Source of the DNA: Litoditis marina
Taxonomy: Eukaryota > Nematoda > Chromadorea > Rhabditida > Rhabditidae
Direction of reading: 5' to 3'
Length of the DNA: 64,000 nucleotides
NCBI GenBank assembly: GCA_964036275.1
Contig: OZ038434.1
Coordinates: forward strand, 15,489,879 to 15,553,878
Positions 46,301-54,979 of this stretch are shown piece by piece (position 1 is the first letter of the stretch; every line of letters begins with the position of its first letter). The notes below the pieces were generated by a model, which worked only from the letters and a program-made list of their open reading frames with translations, searched no databases and was not told where the DNA came from. The position numbers and the translations under genes are program-made.

Positions 46301-46899
46301 GAATTCCAGTCTCTGTGCAGACACCAATGTTCAGTGAGTGGGAAAACATTTATTTATGAATATGTACACAACTATTGGTGAAGTATCATGTATAGTACTC
46401 AAAAAGTATTCACACACCAAAAAACACAATGAAAATCGAGAAAAAACCATAAACAAGTTAAAAGCGGTATGGTCAAAATGATAGCTCAGTTTGAGTACTG
46501 CCACTATCGCGTCGGGTTCGATAAGTACATAGAGCCAACCGAAACCAAGAGACTGTGTTCAATTCTATTTCTGATAAAAATTGCTCTTCTATTTTGTTCA
46601 CTAAAAACTTATGTGAGCACTTCGAATGCGCTGTTTAGATTTGCCAATCGTCACCCTTTTGCGTAAATTTGGATAGCAGAAGTACAAACAGGTTACACTG
46701 AACATACTGATTAACAATTTTTCAAGCAACATGACTTTTTCCATAAAGTAAAAATTTAAAAATCAAATGTCTTGTGATAAAAATGTCTTCCTTCAGATGT
46801 CTTGTGATAAAAACATACGGAATGTGCTCGTCCATGACTCCAATAGCGGCCGAATTCAACTGCGCGGAGACCTGTGGATTCTGTTCGAATCCCGTTTAG
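40375..46899 (+). CDS. Secreted astacin metalloprotease with EGF, CUB and two ShK domains (gene 2)
   Basis: Sixteen exons: 40375-40503, 40779-40871, 41114-41232, 41505-41623, 42440-42540, 42814-42897, 43148-43252, 43599-43696, 43910-44034, 44387-44502, 44663-44785, 45081-45205, 45415-45527, 45830-45926, 46199-46333, 46797-46899. They give 594 residues. Signal peptide (MRLLALNALFWMGCISLIEG), prodomain with FEGD (106-109), RSKR (128-131), zinc site HEFSHALGFWH (221-231), SFMHY (275-279), EGF, CUB, Pro-rich linker and two complete six-cysteine ShK domains. Every intron falls in the same phase and exons 5-13 have the same lengths as in gene 1, except exon 4, so the two are tandem duplicates. TTTCAG before GTAACAAATG is a likely trans-splice acceptor. 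AATAAA at 46961. Confidence 0.93.
40504..40693. repeat. 36-bp tandem repeats at the intron-1 donor of astacin gene 2
   Basis: Four copies of GAAATTAGTTAATAAGCTGG with flanking bases start at about 40507, 40577, 40613 and 40649. The first copy begins right at the splice donor. Between copies 1 and 2, 40539-40573 is an inverted repeat (GGGTGTTTTCAAAAAA and its reverse complement). Confidence 0.9.
41646..41787. repeat. 74-bp tandem duplication in intron 4 of astacin gene 2
   Basis: Two nearly identical segments, GTTGGCAGAAACTTTCTGTC... and GTTAGCAGAAACTTTCTGTT..., start 74 bp apart. Confidence 0.85.
41878..42114. mobile_element. MITE family A, copy 3
   Basis: Ends TATAGTCCTCGCCCATCCCA and GGGAATGAAACGAACTATA, with the family core GGCA-CGTGCCAA in both arms. 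About 237 bp, intron 4 of astacin gene 2. Confidence 0.7.
45290..45388 (-). mobile_element. 5'-truncated LINE tail, copy 1
   Basis: About 100 bp nearly identical to the 3' end of the fragment at 49106-49500. On the minus strand it ends GCAGGAATAAATAATAATAATATGG, with the (AAT)n tail. It sits in intron 12 of astacin gene 2, antisense to it. Confidence 0.8.
46027..46072. repeat. Perfect 46-bp palindrome
   Basis: Reads TGGAAGCTCTAACAAATAAC up to the centre and its exact reverse complement afterwards, with no spacer. Located in intron 14 of astacin gene 2. Confidence 0.95.
46769..46813 (+). repeat. Short duplication across the last acceptor of astacin gene 2
   Basis: ATGTCTTGTGATAAAAA occurs at 46769 in the intron and again at 46797 as the start of exon 16, separated by the acceptor TGTCTTCCTTCAG. 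The upstream copy is not preceded by a usable acceptor. Confidence 0.85.
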
Positions 46900-47025
46900 C
46901 GTTTATAAGACTTGCTGTGAACTCCTCTCAAAAACTGGTGTGTAAAAAATTGTGTGCGAAAATAAAGCTGATACATTGTTGTTGATGTTGTTTGGTGGTG
47001 CATTCCAATTTTTTCTCAGATTGCC

Positions 47026-47196
47026 GACGATTCCGTCCATATTCCTCTCTATCTCTCTCACATGTTTTTCTCTCTTTCCTATTCTCTATCTGTTCCTCTT
47101 TATGTTTTCTGTCTCTCGCTCTCATTTCCATCTCTCTCTCTCTTTCTTGTTCTCGCTTGCTCTCTCTCTGTCTATTGCATTCTCTCTCCTTCTATA
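47026..47196. repeat. Polypyrimidine CT-rich tract
   Basis: Pyrimidine-rich on the plus strand, with many CTCTCT runs, in the convergent intergenic region after astacin gene 2. Confidence 0.8.
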
Positions 47197-47199
47197 AAC

Positions 47200-48140
47200 T
47201 CCTTTCTTACACCATTTTCCGTCCCAAACCGCATCCGTGAAGTTCCATCCACCAGATGGTTGTCTCTGTGACTTTCTTATAAAGAGTAGTTGAAAAGACA
47301 GTCCGCCCTTGCAGGTGTCCCTTTTGCGTTCCGCTGCCCCTCTTCTGTATACATCATTCTCTACGAATGTACCAATGGTCACTGGCTCTTTTCCCAGTAT
47401 TCAACTATCTCTGAACTACCTGATTCATGTATACTTTTTCAAAAAGTAATTGTAGAGGCAATTCTTGCAGGTTGGTATGCCATATATACAGCCAAACTCA
47501 ACCAATAGTACCCTAAGATTTGGAATAACGTGTTTTCTCTGAAGTTAGCGAGATCTTTTCCGGATTGGAAACTCAGGAGATGTAGTGAGTATGTGACCAA
47601 ACTACAAAATATATTTCCGATCTAGCAAACTTGAAATCAGTTTACCTAGATTGATAGTTTAGTATCCTTCTTTCAAAATGAGAAATGAATAATCGAGCCA
47701 TGCTGTTTAGCATAGTGAGAAATGGTGTCTTTTCAATCGTGCAGACACCCTTTCTGCTCTGCTGAATGGAGCAACTCTTTCGGGTTCAAACTACCGAGAC
47801 ATTTCAAAGCTAATCGAAAGTAACAAAACATGTTAAACACGTGACATATGTGCATTGAAAACGTGCACTGCTGCTGTTTTAACTAGCTCATTCAAGCATG
47901 GTCATGTGAAAAGTACAAAGCACGTCAAAAGAAATGTAAGAGCACTAGTTAAATGGTTTTTGTGTATGTACAAACACAGAATGGCGATAATAACCACTTC
48001 ACTGAAATGCATTTAAACGAAAATACTTCACATTTGACATTTGACAACAAAATTAATGAAGAGAGAAACCATAATTTGATAACCTTCCAAAGGCTTTTCA
48101 ACTAAAAAAATCTACATGCCTAATTCTCATAAAAAAATAT
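47200..48140. other. Convergent intergenic region
   Basis: Between the astacin gene 2 and the chemoreceptor 3' ends. No gene seen. Confidence 0.5.
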
Positions 48141-48190
48141 ACGTTTATTCTCCTGCAGAAGTTTCTACATGATTGTGCAATAACCGTGAT

Positions 48191-51100
48191 CTACCAATCC
48201 CTCCGCAGTTGATTGAAATAGAACTCAGTTTCCTGTTGTGTGTTTGTGAATCGCATTCTCTGGCCTTTTGTATTCCGCAGTTCAATGTTGGGAGACACAG
48301 AATTCGGATCGAAGATTCTTTTTCTCTGCAAAATATTCCTTCTTTATGCGGAATAACCAAGAAGAATAAACAATTGTCACATACAGGACTATAATATGTT
48401 CAGTTGAATTATAGTCTGCTCAACCACTCGGAAATGAATCGGGATGAACTACAAAACTAGAACCATGAAACGAAATGTTTTTGCGTCACTTTTTTCGGAG
48501 CTCATCAACACGGAGGAGATAATGGAAATATCTTGACTGATAGTTTACTTTTTCGCTGCATTATGTATTCAAGATTTTTTCGAGGAAACAATTGACCCAA
48601 AGTTAACACGTTTTTCTTCTTCTGTTCGGATATAATTTCAAGTATACTAGAAGTAAATCGAATTGACACGTAAAGTTGACATTCTAATGAGCATTCGTGC
48701 ACTCTGTCAGTGCACGTTTCTGAGTTCTGCTGTGTTTAACATGTTTCACGTGACTGTGCAATTGACCAACAGTATAGAGCACGATTCTCTCACGTAATAG
48801 AAAAATTAAGGTACAATTTGACTGAACTCTCACATAGTATTAGGTATGACTTTTTCAAATTGATCATTCTTGTTATTCTACTGTGTTAGCTTACTTTTTC
48901 AGATCCATACAAAACGGCAACTTATCAAGCAATATAGGGAACTTACAAGTTTTCTCAGCTCTCTCCTCCATTCCGGTATGTATAGAAACATCACAACTGG
49001 AACAGTGATACCATATCTGAAATTCCGGATGTTTCACAATATGTTTGACTACTAAGATTGGTACCTTTTCTCACAAACATGTTATAGCAGGTGCATCTGG
49101 TAAGACAGCCCTATTATTACTATTTATTCCTGCATATATAAAACATAGAACAAGAAGTTTCACAAGATGTTAGGAATAAACTGAGTCCCCAAAGGGATGA
49201 GAGCATAACTCTCTCATCTTCAGATTGAGGGGAGCTTTTTAGAAAAACAGTTGATTTCTCGCATCATATATTGAAGCGCATATGGAATGTTCTCAAATAA
49301 AACAGCTACATCAATAACGTCTAGATAGGTCTTAAACTGATTAATATTTTCCAATCTACCAATATCTCTACTTATCGAATTCCACAATTTTACAACTCTC
49401 GGAAAAAACCAATTGTTATCACATATTTTATCACACAATACAAGTCGATGCCTATCCCTATACCTATACAATACATTTGAGCTGCTCCGCTAAGTTTGTA
49501 GTTTAATCCCACTGATATTCAATCAGAACGGGAACATTCCTTATGTGTACGCAGAGGGATTTAAAACTCAGATAATGTCACCACTTCCAATACTCTACTT
49601 TTGGGAAGTTATGGGTGATCAATTGATGGATTTCTAGAATTTTGAGTTTTTGTTCGTTTCGTCGGACTTACCACAAACGTGCTTGTGGAAACGTAAGTCA
49701 TTGCACAAATGCGTTAGAATGTCTCATCTAACTCACGCTATGCAGCTGTAGTTGAACAGAAGATAAACGGAGAGTCTGAGTGCTTTGTCCACTTTCAGTT
49801 CCTCTATCAAAAATGTAGATGTACAAATGAGATTGAACAAGATGATGAACACTTGCAGCCGTTTCAGAAGCTGAAACGAAACCAAATGAATGCCATACAT
49901 ACGGTTAATGCAAGTTTGTATTCTACATTTTGTAATTATATCCTAATTTATTTATACTAGTTTATTTAATGAAACTAAATGAAATAACTATCCATGTTTC
50001 TGCGAAAAAATGTCAACTCTGCCGAATGAAAAAGCCGTGTGTGTTCTTGTAATTTGTACAACTTGTGTTTAATTCAGAACCAGCTCAGAAAGCTAAAATC
50101 TCTATACTATGGTTTTTTCCGTACCTTCATGTTTTTTTTGTATTTCATGAACAGACCTGGCATGTCTTGATGTTCTCCGCGAGTTGATACCGTTCACTCA
50201 ATGAATACGTACAGCTGGATTTCAGGGTCTCTCTGAAATTAAAATTTTTATTTCGACGGTTTGACGATGGCTTGAGCTCTGTATTGTAATTGTACTGCCA
50301 TTTCCAGTTCGATTTACCTTGTCTGTGCCGTTTACTAGAAAGCCCATAGCGGTTACACGTAAAACGTCAGAATCACAGAATGACCTTAATTGTCTTGCTC
50401 CCTGGTATGTAACGCTAATAAACGTGAACGGTTACTCTTTAGACTAGGAAGAACCAACCTATGCCAAAGCGTGTTCGTCCTATGATTGTACATCAGCCCA
50501 ACATAACCAGCCACGTTAAGCAACGTGAAACTGATCACGTGAACAAATACGCTCACTGTTTCTGAAAGAAATATGGTTCAGCAAAATATGAAAATATTCA
50601 ATTCTGACACTTGAAAAGGTTTGAAAACATTTATGTGTAATGGTTGTTAACAGCAAAGAGCAATTTTTGTTTCAAAAACGGTGTGCTAGGTTAAAACTAT
50701 AGTTCCCAAACTTTGCACGCGCATTATTCTGTTCTTTACACGCGCATTATTCTGTTCTATAGTAAACCTGTATTATCAATACGTTTTTGCCACTCTACTG
50801 AAATTATTGATTATTATTCCAAAAGGATGTGAGCTTTCGACCAGAAGTTCTATATGATCTAGTACTGTTCGGCTTTGTAAGTTTAAATTTGAAAACTGAA
50901 AAACCACTGAAGAATTTCTCAAAATTTAATAGCCCCTGTAACAAAGACATACCAGAAATAAAAAGATACGCAGTTGTAGCTGCGAATGAGAATAGGATGG
51001 TCAGTAGAATTGCCGGAATCCAAAATCGATATTTCTTTTCGTAATCACGCCAATAGTAACTCGCGAAACACCTTAAAATAGCTATCTGATAAAATTCAAA

Positions 51101-52744
51101 TTCACCTGCACACTAATGAAATATAGTTTTATTGGTCTAGGTTTATGAACCATTAGCCTCTTCTTGATGAAGATTAGAACCACACTTTCCAAACGTAGAT
51201 GAACAAACTTATGGATCTCATCATTAGGACCCAACTCATTATCCACATCATGACATAGCGGCCCTTAGAACATGTTCGGAGTCGTACTTTCTGTTGTGTA
51301 AAAGGCTTAGCTCTAAACAGTGCCCGGCATGTCTGCGTACCCTTGATCTACAAACCTTCTTAGTGGCTGGAGAGTAATTGAAAACCGTTTGTTCTGCATG
51401 CTCAGAACGATTGGCGCCAACATTATGTGATTAGCAAACTACAAAAGCGAGAGAGTATGAAGGTCACTGAGGCCGCAAAACTCTGCGTCTCTATGACCTG
51501 CACACTCTCCAATCCAGCATACTACAAAAGAGGCTTGCTAGTTGGCAGGGAATTGTCTCAGCGTAATATCAGTCATTATTGGTATACTAGAGGTAAATTG
51601 AAGAGTCACGCAAAGTTAGCATTCTAATGAGGAAACGTGCACTGTGCCATTGCACGTTTCTGACTTGTGCTGCGTTTAACATGTTTCACGTGACTGTGCA
51701 ATTGACTAACAGTATAAATAAAGACTATACCTCTCTAGCATAAGGGCGGGAAGTACATAAAATGCGACGAAGAGACATCCGGTTCGGACGTAGTTGGCTG
51801 CACGTACGCCACCAGACTCTGCAATGCACAATATGTATTTTTTTGAAAATGAGGAGATGTGAAAAAACATCTGCACATTTTCAGTTGGGTACAGAATATA
51901 CGGTACAATCTAGTCAATCAAAATTGACTTTATAATGTAATTGGTTGAAGCAAAGCGCCATGAAGAAGTTGAGCGAGTAGATATCTTGCGGAACAAATTA
52001 AACTCAATTTGTCTGTTTCGTAGTGTAACAAAAACTATAAATGATCTCAAGTGAACTCTTACATCGCCTATATGTTTTTCAATTTGATGATGTTGCTGAA
52101 TGTGAAAATTTCGAAAAATATAAATATTCGTATGTGTTTCCAATCTTACTACAATACGCAAAGTGTGGAAAACTTCCCTACTCTCCTGAAAACCTTGTTT
52201 CCAATATCCCTCCGCACGAGAAGGCGGATTTTAACGAGAGAAAGCGTAGATCATACCTTGATCGGACTCCGTGAACTGGTAGTAAATCATGACCGATCGG
52301 GCGGCCATGGAGAAGAAGTACTGTCCGCCGTAGGCCATGAACATTGCGTTCATATTCAGATGGAATGTTCGAATGAAGATGAAACAATAGAATAGTATGA
52401 AGAACTCGAAGAAACTGAAACAAAATCACTCGATGACCAATCCGTTGTCACTCAGAACACGTTGAATGTGTCCTATTTTGAAAACTCTAATGACACCCGA
52501 AGATTAGGATTGTATAGTCAGTAAGTTAGGCTAGGGGGATAAAATCAATCCTTTTTGAAATCTAGAAGAAAGTTTTTTTGTGGCTGAACGATGCCTTCAT
52601 ACTTATTCAGCCAAAGTCAGACGAAACTCAATAGACCCACCTAAAAACGAGTAGTCCCACTTCGATACCATAAACTATATTGACAAAATCGCTCCAACCA
52701 AGCTGTTCAACCTCCGTCTTGTTTATGAATGTTACAAACTTCAT
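48191..52744 (-). CDS. Sre-family seven-transmembrane chemoreceptor, possibly disrupted
   Basis: Minus-strand exons: 52641-52744, 52257-52414, 51731-51818, 50953-51071, 50389-50561, 49737-49870, 48947-49016, 48191-48325. They total 981 nt and would give 326 residues. The start follows TTTCCCTTCCAG directly, as in trans-spliced genes. Sre-like traits are hydrophobic segments in exons 1-2 and 3, the LERCFASYYWRDYEKKYRF motif after TM3, PVVMFLYIPEWRRELRK after TM7, and the C-terminal ETEFYFNQLRRDW. Problem: exon 5 runs into an in-frame TAA (50386-50388) exactly where REQDN should join LLKRLQVF, and no GT donor is there. Either splicing is unusual or the gene is a recent pseudogene truncated after residue 214. 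AATAAA lies at 48144-48149 (minus strand). Family assignment is from memory of the motif pattern. Confidence 0.82.
48642..48776. repeat. Dispersed repeat family D, copy 1
   Basis: About 135 bp starting GTATACTAGAAGTAAATCGA and ending ...TTTCACGTGACTGTGCAATT. It lies in the last intron of the chemoreceptor gene. Copies 2 and 3 are at 51582 and 58806. Confidence 0.8.
49106..49500 (-). mobile_element. CR1-like LINE 3' fragment, copy 2
   Basis: Minus-strand 83-codon frame (49220-49471) encodes the C-terminal tail of a non-LTR reverse transcriptase (NWFFPRVVKLWNSI...INQFKTYLD), a pattern common to CR1/L2/jockey polyproteins. It is followed by a 3' UTR ending GCAGGAATAAATAGTAATAATAGG. 5'-truncated; inserted in intron 6 of the chemoreceptor gene in the same orientation as that gene. 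Confidence 0.82.
51582..51717. repeat. Dispersed repeat family D, copy 2
   Basis: GTATACTAGAGGTAAATTGA...TTTCACGTGACTGTGCAATT, close to copy 1. Located in intron 3 of the chemoreceptor gene, same orientation as copy 1. Confidence 0.8.
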
Positions 52745-52749
52745 CTGGA

Positions 52750-53760
52750 AGGGAAACAAAAGAATGCCTTTCGAACACTGTCGGCTTTACGTTAAATTTG
52801 ATCAGACCAATTCAATGAAAACGCAGAGATCATCTCGAGTTAGCAAAACTAATCGTCGGCAGTGTTATTCAGATAAATTCGAATTACAGGAATCAAACCA
52901 TTCGAATGACGTTTGTTTTTTACGCCTAATTATCTAGCTTCTGCACTTGATGATCAGTTTCTCAATACCTCACTAAAACACAATATAAATTACATAAATT
53001 AAGCAACAGGTCTACTGGAGAGACACCAAAACGTAAGCCATACTCTCGACTATTGAAAGTTTATGTTACGGGAAAAAATAATTTAAATAGTATTTTTCGT
53101 GACAATAGACATTCGAGACACCCGAGACAGAAAGTACTTGTATCTAACAGCAACAAAACAGACAAATTTAATGAATTTTCAAGTAGGTAGAATTCGTTGT
53201 CTCGTGAGAATTATCCAATTTATACTCTTAATTCACCAATTGAATACAATTACGAAATTTGCATGCACCACAAACGAGTTTTGTACTCCGAACATAATGA
53301 TTTGAGTCTCAATAGAGAAGCGGCAAATGCTAACTGTAAAAAATAAATCAATTTCACTTTTTTTGCGTTCATATATGTTTTTTATTTTTCAATTTTTCAG
53401 TTGCAAAACAAATCAAATGCTATTATTGGTATATTACTATGAGTTTTCGGAATGCCTCGAAAACACATGTTGCTCTTTACACCTGAGCCTAAGTACCAAT
53501 AAGACCAGCCTTCAACATTCACACGATCCAGTAAAAAAAAACAATGAAATCTTCCACTCGAACAAAATGTTCGTTGTCCACAACTCTTAGTTCAACGTGA
53601 GAATTGAAATTCAACTAAATTGGTTTTCCGCATCACACAAACATTTAGTTCACTGGTGCGAATGAGGTGGCGACCAGAGTAATATGCTAGTATGGAAACA
53701 TCTGTCAGTCATAGAATGCAGCATCAGCCAGTTCAATCCTACCAATGATCATAGTTCTCT
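52750..53760. other. Intergenic region upstream of the chemoreceptor gene
   Basis: AT-rich. No exon with acceptable splice sites seen on either strand. Confidence 0.5.
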
Positions 53761-53764
53761 GCTG

Positions 53765-54975
53765 GTTCGATAATAATAATTTATTGCTCATATATAAATG
53801 GCAGTACAAATTGTAACGTGTTATGATGACGATTATACATGAACTTATACATGAACGTAAAAGAGAAAATTAAAATACCGAGGATGGAGAGATATTAAAT
53901 CTGGAGAAATTCAGAAATATTGATGCAGCTGATGGAAAAGGAGAGAAGAAAGAGAAATATCACATATAAAGGTTTTCATAAGCAGGGATGATCTTGTAGT
54001 CGTACAACTCATAGTACTTGATAATGAAGGTAGTTCTGAAGTGAGGCGGAACAACGAAAACATAATAGTCCTCAAAAGATGCGTTAGGAAATTGTTCACA
54101 ATGAGAGAGTACTTATTTACAATAGCGAGCAAGTCTCTCGAGCTGACTGGGATATAATGTTGGTGGAACATGGTGTTTGTAGAAACTATCAAATGAACCG
54201 GAAGCAGGAATAGAAACTGGATCATCAGTTGCAGGGGATTGAGAAGGAGTTGGACAAGTAATGTGTTCAGATGAAATGGCTTGAGGAAAATCACATGTAG
54301 CAGAGGGAGAAGTAATAATGACAGAACTTCTAATTTCTTCCACTACCTCCATTTCTGTCTGAATATTGGTGTCGGCTGGACTTGGCAGGATTGTAGTTTG
54401 ACCGGTGACCTCAGCTCGGGCGGCGTCTCGTTTCGATTGTCTGGCGAGGAATCCGGCCTTTCGCTGTTCCGGGGTCTCGAACTTCCGCACATGAAAAGTT
54501 GACATGGAATCTTCGGATTTCATAGCAGTAGAAAGGTCAATCAGACAAGGAAACGGAATACCATCTTTGATAGAAACTTTGAGTGGACGAGATAAACCAT
54601 CTTGACGAGGTTTACCCAAACGGTGTGGAATAGAGATATTGGATGGAGAAACGGACACCAAATTGAAAATTGCATTCACCTTTTTCTTTGTTGAAGAATC
54701 CTCTGGTAGGCCGGCCATAAATAGTGAGACATCGACGATCATTGAAACGAAAAAGTTCAGCAATAATGGTGGGTATGGATCTGGTCAGACTGTCGAGTTT
54801 GGAGTTGAGTGTTTTTATTTCACTCAAAATGGTGGAAAAATGGGTTCGAGATGGTACCATTTTTGGACGAGGCGATGGCATATCAATCAATCGAGAGGGG
54901 TCACCTCACACGACCGAGACAAGGGGTGGAATGAGACAAGGGGTGGAATGAGACAAGGGGTGGAATGAGGTACAA
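53765..54975 (-). mobile_element. ORF1-only non-LTR retrotransposon relic
   Basis: Minus-strand reading from about 54890: a short coiled-coil-like stretch (ILSEIKTLNSKLDSLTRSIP), then FNDRRCLTIYG, a one-base frameshift near 54720, and LPEDSSTKKKVNAIF...HRLGKPRQDGLSRPLKVS, ending at TAA 54113. This is the RRM-like ORF1 protein pattern (GLPED...RLGKP...RPLKV) of LINEs. About 340 bp after the stop comes a tail with AATAAATTATTATTATCG (53772-53790). No endonuclease or reverse transcriptase lies between, so this resembles HAL1-type ORF1-only elements, now frameshifted. Confidence 0.72.
54917..54968. repeat. Three tandem 17-bp repeats
   Basis: GACAAGGGGTGGAATGA repeated three times at the 5' end of the ORF1-only element. 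Confidence 0.93.
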
Positions 54976-54979
54976 ATCT

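Noticed and set aside
46952..47271. Overlapping Leu/Ser/Phe-rich frames
   Set aside because: They are products of the polypyrimidine tract with no gene context.
51427..51627. 66-codon plus-strand frame
   Set aside because: It overlaps dispersed repeat D, lies in a chemoreceptor intron, and has no family likeness or splice support.
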